From contig JAJRTG010000101.1 in assembly GCA_024278395.1 (NCBI GenBank), positions 1 to 11,794 on the forward strand: 11,794 nt of DNA, read 5' to 3'. The position numbers and the translations under genes were made by a program. Of the stretch, positions 1 through 6,500 are shown piece by piece. Below the pieces are notes generated by a model. The model saw only the letters and a list, made by a program, of their open reading frames with translations. It did not search any database and was not told the DNA's origin. This stretch comes from Fidelibacterota bacterium (GTDB lineage: Bacteria > Bipolaricaulota > Bipolaricaulia > UBA7950 > UBA9294). Position 1 is the first letter of the stretch, and each line of letters starts with the position of its first letter.

Positions 1-288
1 GAGCGCCTGTTTCAGCACCGCGGTGAGCCCGAAGTACCCGCTCAGCCGTTCCCCGTCGACCACCACCTCCCACCGCGGGGCCGGGAAGAAGCAGAAGTTG
101 AGCGCGTCCACCACCAGCAGGTACGCGACGGTGCGGGCCGTCCCGTCGCAGTAGTGGTGCACGCAGTCCCAGTCCGGGACCGGCAGGGGGAGGATCTCCT
201 CCGCCAGCTTCGGCACCGCGGCTTCGTCGATGAATACGTGGTCCGCGTTTTTCACCACGAACCGCGCGCTTTCGCGGACGTCGATCAT
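1..288 (-). CDS. qng1: Queuosine salvage glycosylase (Qng1, DUF2419), N-terminal part
   Basis: The reading frame starts at ATG 288-286 and runs off the left edge, so only 96 residues are visible. The family hydrolyses queuosine 5'-monophosphate to free queuine, letting the cell reuse the tRNA base. Visible family features are an early ESARFV stretch, a central HHYCD followed by a hydrophobic segment and VVDALNFCFFP, and then DGERLSGYFGLTAVLKQAL. The LDALNFCF...SGY pattern is what I recognise as DUF2419. Catalytic residues lie in the missing C-terminal part. The start overlaps the stop of the upstream methyltransferase as ATGA, and AAAGGAG (294-300, minus strand) sits 5 bases upstream, so translation is probably coupled. 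Family assignment is fairly secure. Enzyme activity is known for the family, not shown here. Confidence 0.85.
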   Translation of the reverse strand, partial: MIDVRESARFVVKNADHVFIDEAAVPKLAEEILPLPVPDWDCVHHYCDGTARTVAYLLVVDALNFCFFPAPRWEVVVDGERLSGYFGLTAVLKQAL

Positions 289-1346
289 GCGGGCTCCTTT
301 CTCGCTTGTACGAACAGTAACGGGCTTTCTTCCGTCGGGACCTCGTCCCACGCCTGCGCCAGGGCGCGGCACATCTCCTCGAACATCGGAGAGAGCCGGG
401 CGAGCATCCCTTCCTCGTGCAATGCGATGAAGAACCGGGATGCGATCCGGGTTATCGGCCCGCGGATCCTGATTCGGGAGAACCCGGCGGCGGCGAGCGC
501 GTCGCGCAGGGATCCCGGGGTGAAGTGGCGCAGCTCGAACCCGCTTACCCGCACGATCCTGTCCCGAAACCGCTCCAGGAACGACAGGCCGAACATCTCC
601 GCGATCCTCCCCGCGAGCGGCTGCATCCCAGGTTCTCCCTGCCTCCGGGTGAACCCGGGCCGGCGCGGGAACCCCGCGGCGAGCCGGGCCAGCGGCGGAG
701 ACGGATCGAGCTCGATCAGGTACTCCGCCTCCCGCGGCGGAACGACCTCTTTTACGGCGTAGCGGTAGAAAAAGCGGTCGTTATCCTGAAAGAGTTCAAC
801 CTCCTCGGCGTACGGGCCGGAGAGTTCACCGGCCAGGTTCTCCACCGTGGCGACGAGCGCCCCGCCATTCTCCAACACGCGGTGCACCTCGCGCAGGCAG
901 GCTTCGGGGTCATGGATCTGCTCGATCGCCGTGCCGGCGACGACCCCGTCGAACCCGCGGTCTGGGAACGGGAGATCGTCGCCGGAGGCGACGCGGAACG
1001 TCACGTTCTCGTACCCGAGTTGCCTCCGGTTCACTTCCGCTGTCTCTATCCGCTTTTGCGACCGATCGATCCCCACGATCGCCTCGACGTACGGGGCGAT
1101 CGGAAGTGCGGGCCAGCCGTCGCCGGTCCCGATGTCGAGGATCCGCCCGGTCGTTCCCAGGGCGGATAGATACGAGAGGATGAGCGAAAGATCGATCCAG
1201 TCGTCGATCCGGCTTGGGGTGTACGGGCGGTACACCCCGCCGAGGTCGGGAGGGGCCTGGTGGTCCATTCCATCGTAGCGGAGGGCCGCCGAATCCACCC
1301 GTTCGACCTTGAGGTTCCCGCGTATCCACTCCTCGATCGGACGCAT
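285..1346 (-). CDS. Class I SAM-dependent methyltransferase
   Basis: A 353-residue protein with a Rossmann-type methyltransferase core of the Methyltransf_11 kind. The SAM-binding motif I, LDIGTGDGW, is at residues 70-78. The acidic end of strand 2 is GIDRS near residues 92-96, and SGDDLPFPD is near 111-119. The post-motif strand FDGVVAGTAIEQIHDPE is near 122-138, followed by LREVHRVLENGG. The first 60 residues and a C-terminal half of about 180 residues lie outside the core and probably define the substrate, which I cannot name. There is no signal peptide, so it is cytoplasmic. The start is supported by AAGGAGGG about 5 bases upstream. It sits between the glycoside-hydrolase-like gene (53 bases upstream) and qng1 (4-base overlap), so it is probably co-transcribed with both. 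A link to tRNA or queuosine chemistry would be a guess from position. Confidence 0.85.
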   Translation of the reverse strand: MRPIEEWIRGNLKVERVDSAALRYDGMDHQAPPDLGGVYRPYTPSRIDDWIDLSLILSYLSALGTTGRILDIGTGDGWPALPIAPYVEAIVGIDRSQKRIETAEVNRRQLGYENVTFRVASGDDLPFPDRGFDGVVAGTAIEQIHDPEACLREVHRVLENGGALVATVENLAGELSGPYAEEVELFQDNDRFFYRYAVKEVVPPREAEYLIELDPSPPLARLAAGFPRRPGFTRRQGEPGMQPLAGRIAEMFGLSFLERFRDRIVRVSGFELRHFTPGSLRDALAAAGFSRIRIRGPITRIASRFFIALHEEGMLARLSPMFEEMCRALAQAWDEVPTEESPLLFVQARKEPA

Positions 1347-1399
1347 CGTCTCCCTCCTTCCCGAGGATGGTACCGGAAACGAAGGCCGGTATAAAGAGA
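1347..1399 (-). other. Intercistronic inverted repeats before the methyltransferase
   Basis: The 53-base gap holds a perfect inverted repeat, TACCGG (1371-1376) and CCGGTA (1386-1391), around a 9-base loop. Outside it, GTCTC (1348-1352) can pair with GAGAC (1396-1400). In the minus-strand mRNA this forms a two-tier stem that starts at the last base of the preceding UAG stop and closes next to the methyltransferase start, enclosing its Shine-Dalgarno. No U-run follows, so it does not look like an intrinsic terminator. A role in translational coupling is inference. Confidence 0.35.
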
Positions 1400-2404
1400 C
1401 TAGTCGGCGAGCGCGCGGTAGAGGGCGGTGTAATCGCAGCTCGGGTTCCAGAAGAGATACCCGTCCGCTCCGGACTCCCGCGCCGCTTGGATCTGGGCGC
1501 GGATGTATTCCTCGAGCGACATGCCGGATGGTATGTCCCGGTCGAACGCCTGGAGAAACGGGCGCAGCGGGGTCGTAACCCGGGCCTTTCCCGCGGTCAT
1601 GGCCTCCTTGACGACCCGGTAGGGATCATCCTTGTACATCGGTTCGTTGTAGTGGGACGGATAGAGCATCGGGGAGACGAAATCGACGCGGGCAGCGATC
1701 TCTTCGAGCGACTGGCCGATCGGATCGATCTTCTTCTTGTTCCAATTCCACATCACACGGCCGAACAGGTCCGCCGAGATCATAATCCTCCCCGCCAGTT
1801 CCTCCCGCGCCGCGTCCAGGAACCGGTTAACCGCGGCGTAGCGGTCCGCGTACCCGGTGCCGAGCCCCTCCCCGTCCGGGAAGCGGAGGTAGTCGAACTG
1901 GAGCTCATCGAACCCGAGGGCCGCCACCTCGGCGGCGATCGCCAGGTTGTATTCGACGGCCTGCGGGTTGTCCGGCCGGACCCATGGGTCGGAGTCTCCG
2001 AGGTGAGCCGCGAGCTTGGGGTCGTAGAACAGGACCTGGCGGGCGATCACGTAGATCCCGGCCGCGTGCAGCCGGTCGATCAACGCCCGCGGGTCGATCC
2101 GCCCCACCGCTGCCCCGATCGCGCGCGCGAGCGGGACGTTGCTGGCGTAGGTCACCTCCCCGTGCATGTTCTTCACGTTCACCACCACGGCGTTGATCTT
2201 CCCCTTCCTCGCTTCGGCGAGCACCCCGGTGAGGGTCCCCTCCTTGGTGAGGGCGAACGAGGTGAGGTAGACCCCGATCCGACCGTGGGGTGAGAACGGA
2301 AGTGAGACGGGTCCCACGGTGGAGCCCCGGTCGGAGCGGACCCCGAACACGGCGACGAGGAGAACTCCGATGATGATGAGTCGGGATGCGGTCGGGAGTT
2401 TCAT
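1400..2404 (-). CDS. Putative glycoside hydrolase, DUF4015 (PF13200) family, exported or membrane-anchored
   Basis: A 334-residue protein with a hydrophobic N-terminal segment (about residues 8-21, IIIGVLLVAVFGV), consistent with an uncleaved anchor or signal peptide. The rest matches the PF13200 TIM-barrel-like family of putative glycosidases. Matching motifs are GVYLTSFAL (44-52), NAVVVNVKNMHGEVTYAS (71-88), a GIYVIARQVLFYDPKLA strand, and FDELQFDYLRFP (165-176), whose acidic residues are the likely catalytic candidates. DFVSPMLYPSHY (231-242) and DGYLFWNP near the end also fit. Substrates of the family are not established, and cell-surface or exopolysaccharide roles are commonly assumed. 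It is the first gene of the minus-strand cluster. The start lacks a good Shine-Dalgarno, and a -10-like box lies only 7 bases upstream. The gene ends in TAG just after the conserved family C-terminus, showing that TAG terminates normally in this genome. Confidence 0.8.
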   Translation of the reverse strand: MKLPTASRLIIIGVLLVAVFGVRSDRGSTVGPVSLPFSPHGRIGVYLTSFALTKEGTLTGVLAEARKGKINAVVVNVKNMHGEVTYASNVPLARAIGAAVGRIDPRALIDRLHAAGIYVIARQVLFYDPKLAAHLGDSDPWVRPDNPQAVEYNLAIAAEVAALGFDELQFDYLRFPDGEGLGTGYADRYAAVNRFLDAAREELAGRIMISADLFGRVMWNWNKKKIDPIGQSLEEIAARVDFVSPMLYPSHYNEPMYKDDPYRVVKEAMTAGKARVTTPLRPFLQAFDRDIPSGMSLEEYIRAQIQAARESGADGYLFWNPSCDYTALYRALAD

Positions 2405-2411
2405 GGAGCTC

Positions 2412-2417
2412 AGTATA
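2412..2417 (-). promoter_or_regulatory. Candidate -10 box for the minus-strand cluster
   Basis: On the minus strand TATACT occupies 2417-2412, with the ATG of the DUF4015 gene at 2404. No convincing -35 hexamer is found 16-18 bases upstream. If used, transcription would start at or within a base or two of the start codon, giving a leaderless mRNA. This agrees with the lack of a Shine-Dalgarno there. Confidence 0.3.
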
Positions 2418-2442
2418 GCCCGCTCGTTTCCCGCTCGCGGTC

Positions 2443-2526
2443 CTACCGCACCCCTGCTCGTGGGAAGTCGGGCACGTCGGGAAAGGTGACGGGCGGGCGT
2501 AGCCCGCGGGTCATTCGCGTGTTCAC
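2443..2526 (-). CDS. Possible small ORF (27 codons) upstream of the DUF4015 gene
   Basis: A GTG-initiated frame encodes VNTRMTRGLRPPV followed by a proline-rich tail ending in GVR and a TAG stop. On the same strand GGAGG (2531-2535) lies 4 bases before the GTG, and a full GGAGGTGA (2537-2544) lies 10 bases before it. These are strikingly strong ribosome-binding sequences for a spot with no recognised gene. It ends 38 bases before the DUF4015 start and could be a leader peptide, a gene remnant or chance. I do not recognise the peptide. Confidence 0.2.
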   Translation of the reverse strand: MNTRMTRGLRPPVTFPDVPDFPRAGVR

Positions 2527-2582
2527 GATTCCTCCATCACCTCCACACCGAATCTCTACCGCGATACAGTAGGCTTTATTCG

Positions 2583-2611
2583 TTGTCCGTCTCCGCAGAG
2601 GCGGATATAAT
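2583..2611 (+). promoter_or_regulatory. Sigma70-type promoter for the NosD-like gene
   Basis: TTGTCC (2583-2588) and a perfect TATAAT (2606-2611) are separated by 17 bases, ideal geometry. Transcription would start near 2618, leaving a leader of about 30 bases that contains AAGGAGA (2634-2640) before the ATG at 2648. The spacer contains the inverted repeat TCCGC-AGAG-GCGGA (2592-2605), a possible operator. Confidence 0.65.
2592..2605. repeat. Inverted repeat within the promoter spacer (possible operator)
   Basis: TCCGC and GCGGA form perfect 5-base arms around AGAG and fill most of the spacer between the -35 and -10 boxes. A dimeric repressor bound there would block RNA polymerase. The arms are short and could also occur by chance in GC-rich DNA. 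Confidence 0.3.
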
Positions 2612-2647
2612 CCTAAAAAGCGGGTTTCAAGCGAAGGAGAGACAAAG

Positions 2648-4564
2648 ATGAAGAAGATATTCTGGTTTTTTCTGGTTGGGATCTTTGCCCTGTCACTTGT
2701 CGGATCGGCGGCACAGCACCCTCCGATCACCATCCTCGGGGATTCCGATTTCACGGCTGACAACGGCGTCCTGTCCGGAAGCGGGACGGAAGAGGATCCG
2801 TACGTCATCGCCGGTTGGGAGATAACCCTCCCGCATGGCGCTCCCTACGGGGTGAACATCCAAAACACGACCGCCCACTTCGTCCTGCGCGGGCTGATCA
2901 TCCAGGGAGCGACCGATCCGAAGGGCGCGGCGATCCACCTCGCGTTCGTCTCCGGGGCGCGGGTGGAGAACTGTTCGATCACGAACTCCTTGAACGGGAT
3001 CGAGATCGCTTCGTCCACCGGCGTCACCCTGAAAGGGAACGTCCTCTACGTTCAGGGGTTGGGGCTCCGGGTGACGGGGGAGACGGCGGCGGAATACAAC
3101 CACACCATCGATGAGACCAACCTTCTGAACGATCATCCGATCGAATACATCTACGGCAGGAACGGAGAGACGATAAGCGGGATCAAGGGGACGAGCCTGT
3201 ACGTGGTCGCCTCTAGCAACATGACGATAGAGAAGAACGAGATCGTAAACGGCGACGGGATTCAGCTTGCGTTCGTGAAGGACTCCGTGATCCGGGACAA
3301 CCAAGCCTACCGTGAGAATCCGGTGTATACCGAGCACGGGATCACCCTTTACCGCTCCGATAACAACAAGGTCACCGGCAACGTCCTCAAGAACAACCGG
3401 TTTGCCGGTGTGTATCTTTGGCTCTCCAACGGCAACGAGATCGTGCAGAACCAGCTCCTCGCGAACAACTACGGTGTTCTTGTATCGGCCTCGGACGACA
3501 ACGCGATCCACGACAATGTCGTCTTCGCCAATCCGACCGGGATTCAGGTGACCGCGGGTTCGAAGGGGAATAAGATCAGCAAGAACATCATCTATCAAGA
3601 AAACACGAAGTACGGAGTGGCGATCGAGCAAGCCACCGGTAACGAGGTCTCCAGAAACGCGATCGTCGATGCGGAGACCGGGATCTACCTCGGCGCTCAG
3701 GGCAACAACAACACCGTGACCCTGAACACCGTCGTTGCCGGGGCGTACGGGATCGAGGTGATCGGCTCGTACAACGACATCTCCCGCAACCTCATCTCCC
3801 AACAGCGGCAGGGGATCCTGTTCCCGGAGACGTACGGGAAGAGGAAGATCATCGGGAACGCGATCCACGACAACGTCTTTTCCGAGAACGACCGTGACCT
3901 TTATCTTAACCACGACTCTCAGGTCAACGTCATATACGGAAACTTCCTCTTCGGCCAGGGAAAGGCGTTGGTGGAGGACTACGGCAAGGGGAACATGTGG
4001 ACCCGGGAGGGAAGGGGGAACTTCTGGGGGACCTACTCCGGATCCGATGCGGACGGGGACGGGATCGGCGATACCCCGATGACCGTATATCCCTCCGCTG
4101 CTCAGGACACCGCCCCGCTCGTCTCGACCGATGCCGCGGCGGATGACCTCGGGGTGCTGGGGGATCTGCCGCGGGGGTCGGTCGTCTTGACCCTCAAGGA
4201 TGGGACGAAGCTTCCGATCACCGTGTTGATCGCGGACGAGGGGTATTCCCGGTTCACCGGTTTCCGCGGCTATCCGCCCTCACTGCGCGACCTCGTCCCG
4301 GCGATCCTGTTCGTGTACAACCAGGAATTTCAAGGGAACTTCGTCATGGACACGGTCCACTTCCCGCTCGACATCGCGTTCTTCGACAAATCGGGAAAGT
4401 TCGCGGGAGGAACGACGATGGCGGTGTACACCGACAAGGATAAGAATAAAAAGCTGTACACCGCCAAGAGGCCGTTCCTGTACGCCCTTGAGCTCCCGGA
4501 GGGGTTCATAGCCGCCCACGGGATCGGCGAGGGGACGATCCTGACGCCTCCAACGGCCGAGTAA
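2648..4564 (+). CDS. Exported NosD-type right-handed beta-helix protein with C-terminal DUF192-like domain
   Basis: A 638-residue protein with a classic signal peptide: MKK, a hydrophobic core, then SAA before Q at about residue 23. Residues about 60-455 are asparagine-rich coils of roughly 22-24 residues (for example NNKVTGNVLKNNRFAGVYL and GNEIVQNQLLANNYGVLV) typical of PbH1/NosD parallel beta-helices. The NosD-like closing motif GNFWGTYSG starts near residue 457 and is followed by the aspartate-rich, possibly calcium-binding DADGDGIGDTP. From about residue 510 the protein changes character. GFRGYPPSLRDLVPAILFVY, then FPLDIAFFDKSGKF, and FLYALELPEGFIAAHGIGEG match DUF192. The fusion is unusual. 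The first part suggests surface or periplasmic carbohydrate or metal-site binding, and the substrate is unknown. The start is fixed by AAGGAGA 7 bases upstream. It heads the plus cluster, 23 bases before the nucleoside phosphorylase. Confidence 0.82.
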   Translation: MKKIFWFFLVGIFALSLVGSAAQHPPITILGDSDFTADNGVLSGSGTEEDPYVIAGWEITLPHGAPYGVNIQNTTAHFVLRGLIIQGATDPKGAAIHLAFVSGARVENCSITNSLNGIEIASSTGVTLKGNVLYVQGLGLRVTGETAAEYNHTIDETNLLNDHPIEYIYGRNGETISGIKGTSLYVVASSNMTIEKNEIVNGDGIQLAFVKDSVIRDNQAYRENPVYTEHGITLYRSDNNKVTGNVLKNNRFAGVYLWLSNGNEIVQNQLLANNYGVLVSASDDNAIHDNVVFANPTGIQVTAGSKGNKISKNIIYQENTKYGVAIEQATGNEVSRNAIVDAETGIYLGAQGNNNTVTLNTVVAGAYGIEVIGSYNDISRNLISQQRQGILFPETYGKRKIIGNAIHDNVFSENDRDLYLNHDSQVNVIYGNFLFGQGKALVEDYGKGNMWTREGRGNFWGTYSGSDADGDGIGDTPMTVYPSAAQDTAPLVSTDAAADDLGVLGDLPRGSVVLTLKDGTKLPITVLIADEGYSRFTGFRGYPPSLRDLVPAILFVYNQEFQGNFVMDTVHFPLDIAFFDKSGKFAGGTTMAVYTDKDKNKKLYTAKRPFLYALELPEGFIAAHGIGEGTILTPPTAE

Positions 4565-4574
4565 CGGAGTTGAC

Positions 4575-4583
4575 GGGGGAGGT
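4575..4583 (+). promoter_or_regulatory. Ribosome binding site fixing the phosphorylase start
   Basis: GGGGGAGGT lies 4-5 bases before ATG 4588. It lies downstream of the in-frame TTG at 4570, which has no such signal, so the ATG is the likely start. Confidence 0.7.
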
Positions 4584-4587
4584 TCAG

Positions 4588-5325
4588 ATGTCGCGGCTTC
4601 CTACTATCCTGTTGTCCCCCGGGGATCTCCCCCCGTACGTCCTCCTTCCCGGCGATCCGGCGCGCGCTGCCCGGATCGCCGAGCGCCTGGAGGGGGCAAG
4701 AGAGCTCGCGAAGAATCGGGAGTTCCACTCCTACCGCGGAAGCTACCGCGGGGTAGAGGTCGGGGTCGTCTCCACCGGGGTCGGTGCTCCCGGCGCGGCG
4801 ATCTGCGCGGAGGAAGCGATCAGGGCCGGCGCGCGCGTGCTCATCCGGGTCGGGACGGCCGGATCCCTGCAGGATTCCGTGACGGACGGGGATCTGGTGA
4901 TCGCCGTCGGCGCCGTGCGGTACGAGGGGACAAGCCCGCAGCTCCTTCCGATCCAGTACCCCGCTCTGGCCGATCCCGACGTGGTTGGGGCGCTGTGGGA
5001 CGCCGCTCGGACGATGGGGCTGCGCGCGCACCGCGGGGTGGTCGTCACCTCCGATGCCTTCTATCAAGGGGTCCTCGACCTCGGGTTCGGCCCCCTGTCT
5101 CGGGCCGGGGCCCTGGCGGTGGAGATGGAATGCGCCGCCGTGTTCTGCGTGTCCGCCCTGCGGCGGGTCCACGCCGGCGCCATCCTCGCGATCGACGGGG
5201 ACGCCCGGAACGCGGCGGCCGGAGCTTACGATCCCCATCGGGAGGTGGTGATGGAGGCCGTCTCACGGGAGATCGATTGCGCCCTGCAGGGGATCCTGCG
5301 ACTGGCCCGACGACAGGGGATTTGA
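4588..5325 (+). CDS. Nucleoside phosphorylase (PNP/UDP family 1)
   Basis: A 245-residue cytoplasmic enzyme of the hexameric purine/uridine phosphorylase family, which cleaves nucleosides with phosphate to base and ribose-1-phosphate. Visible motifs are the phosphate-binding loop PGDPARA (21-27), STGVGAP (62-68), RVGTAGS (87-93), TSDAFY (154-159), and the ribose-binding EMECA (179-183). PGDP separates it from the hydrolytic MTA/SAH nucleosidases. Where many purine-specific members have a Ser-Asp pair after the last strand, this one reads AIDGD (201-205), so base preference is uncertain. Its place before a nucleoside importer and mtnA suggests methylthioadenosine, 5'-deoxyadenosine or their inosine forms as substrates. 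Uridine or general purine phosphorylase is the alternative. I chose ATG 4588 over TTG 4570 because of the ribosome binding site. The stop overlaps a promoter for the importer. Confidence 0.85.
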   Translation: MSRLPTILLSPGDLPPYVLLPGDPARAARIAERLEGARELAKNREFHSYRGSYRGVEVGVVSTGVGAPGAAICAEEAIRAGARVLIRVGTAGSLQDSVTDGDLVIAVGAVRYEGTSPQLLPIQYPALADPDVVGALWDAARTMGLRAHRGVVVTSDAFYQGVLDLGFGPLSRAGALAVEMECAAVFCVSALRRVHAGAILAIDGDARNAAAGAYDPHREVVMEAVSREIDCALQGILRLARRQGI

Positions 5326-5351
5326 AAAGTCCACCTAAAAGAGGCTAGAAT
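5322..5351 (+). promoter_or_regulatory. Sigma70-type promoter for the BMP importer operon
   Basis: TTGAAA (5322-5327) and TAGAAT (5346-5351) are separated by 18 bases. The -35 box overlaps the TGA stop of the phosphorylase gene. Transcription would start near 5358, giving a leader of about 66 bases before ATG 5424. This promoter would let the importer and downstream genes be expressed apart from the NosD and phosphorylase genes. Confidence 0.55.
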
Positions 5352-5359
5352 TCGAGATC

Positions 5360-5406
5360 AACGCAACGGAACGACCTTGCACGGCGCCGGGCGCTGGGTG
5401 GGCGTT
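5360..5406 (+). other. Potentially structured 5' leader of the importer operon
   Basis: AACGC (5360-5364) can pair with GCGTT (5402-5406), enclosing a GC hairpin CGGCGC (5382-5387) / GCGCTG (5391-5396), including one G-T pair, with loop CGG. The Shine-Dalgarno AGGAGGG (5411-5417) follows directly. Three tandem AACGN pentamers occur at 5360-5374. It matches no riboswitch class that I know, and the structure is short and unproven. Confidence 0.25.
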
Positions 5407-5423
5407 CAAAAGGAGGGAACAGC

Positions 5424-6470
5424 ATGAAAAGGTTGGGCACCCTTATCCTAGCGGTGTTGATCGTCAGTTCGTTGGTGGTGGGTCTCGGATTTGCCAAGAC
5501 TCCTCCGAAGATCGGTCTCATCCTCGCCACTGGAGGCCTCGGCGATAAGTCGTTCAATGACCAAAGCTTCAAGGGAGCGTCGGACGCGGCGGCGAAGATC
5601 GCGGCCCAGTACGGCGTGACCGTCGACGACGTCCTCGACTACGTCGAACCGAACGATGTCTCCGAATACGAAGGGTATCAGCTCCAGTTCGCCGACTCGG
5701 GAGACTACGACATCATCGTATGCATCGGCTTCGACCAGGCGTCAGCCCTGGAGACGGTCGCTCCCCAGTATCCGGATCAGAAGTTCGTGATCGTCGACAT
5801 GGTCGTCAATCAACCCAATGTCGCCTCGGTCGTCACCAACGACTGGGAGGAGGCATTCCTCGTGGGTGTCGCCGCCGGCTACCTGACCAAGACGAACATA
5901 ATCGGGTTCGAGGGCGGAATGGAGATCCCGCTGATCATCGGGTTCATGAAGGGCTATACCCAGGGGGCGCAGTGGGTGAACCCCGACGTGAAGGTGCTCG
6001 TCCGCTACGTCGGCGAATGGGCGAACCCGACCCTCGGGGCCGAGTTGGCGCGGGAGATGTACAACGCCGGCGCTGACTACATCTACGGTGCGGCCGGGAA
6101 GTCCCACCTCGGGGTGTTCACCGCCGCGGAGGAGAATCCCAACTGGTATGCGTTCGGAACCGACGTCGACCAGGCGGCGACCGCTCCCGAGCACGCCGAC
6201 GTCATCGTCGGAAGCGGGTTGAAGCGCGTCGATCTCGCCGTCGAATCGCAGATCATGCGAATGGCGAACGGAACGTGGAAACCCGGGATCTACAGCTACG
6301 GGATTCACACCGAGTTCGGCTTCGGAACCGGGATCGCGATCGGCCAGCTCGACGTCAACGACTACATCAGGAAGAGCGCCTCGGAGGTAAAGGTCCCCTG
6401 CGAGCTGATCCTGAAACTGGTCGAGGCGGCGAACGGGATCAAAGACGGTTCCATCGTCATCGAGCACTGA
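5424..6470 (+). CDS. BMP/PnrA-family nucleoside-binding protein of ABC importer
   Basis: A 348-residue extracytoplasmic binding protein. Residues 1-24 form a signal peptide with a plausible signal peptidase I site after GFA. There is no lipobox cysteine, although many BMP-family proteins are lipoproteins. Family motifs are the ligand-site GDKSFND (40-46), IGFDQ (101-105), TNDWEEAFLVG, GFEGGMEIP (161-169) and FGTDVDQ (244-250). Asp41, Phe44, Phe103 and Asp247 are the likely equivalents of the purine-nucleoside contacts known in PnrA. The family delivers purine nucleosides such as adenosine, guanosine and inosine to a CUT2-like transporter. AGGAGGG lies 6 bases before the ATG, and a dedicated promoter lies upstream. 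The ATPase gene follows after 30 bases. Exact ligand unknown; neighbouring mtnA makes 5'-modified nucleosides worth considering. Confidence 0.9.
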   Translation: MKRLGTLILAVLIVSSLVVGLGFAKTPPKIGLILATGGLGDKSFNDQSFKGASDAAAKIAAQYGVTVDDVLDYVEPNDVSEYEGYQLQFADSGDYDIIVCIGFDQASALETVAPQYPDQKFVIVDMVVNQPNVASVVTNDWEEAFLVGVAAGYLTKTNIIGFEGGMEIPLIIGFMKGYTQGAQWVNPDVKVLVRYVGEWANPTLGAELAREMYNAGADYIYGAAGKSHLGVFTAAEENPNWYAFGTDVDQAATAPEHADVIVGSGLKRVDLAVESQIMRMANGTWKPGIYSYGIHTEFGFGTGIAIGQLDVNDYIRKSASEVKVPCELILKLVEAANGIKDGSIVIEH

Positions 6471-6500
6471 TTCGACCAACGGATCAACCAAGGCGGATCG

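Noticed and set aside
2493..2507. GCGGGC-GTA-GCCCGC hairpin as an intrinsic terminator
   Set aside because: No T-run follows on either strand, and it lies upstream of both divergent genes rather than at a gene end.
2693..3913. 406-codon minus-strand open frame opposite the NosD-like gene
   Set aside because: It mirrors the repeated codons of the beta-helix and shows no family motif.
4570..4607. TTGACG near the phosphorylase start as a -35 box
   Set aside because: The nearest -10-like sequence (TACTAT, 4602-4607) is 26 bases away, too far for a normal promoter.
5358..5423. SAM, SAH, purine or preQ1 riboswitch in the importer leader
   Set aside because: None of the conserved cores of these classes could be recognised; only short generic stems are present.
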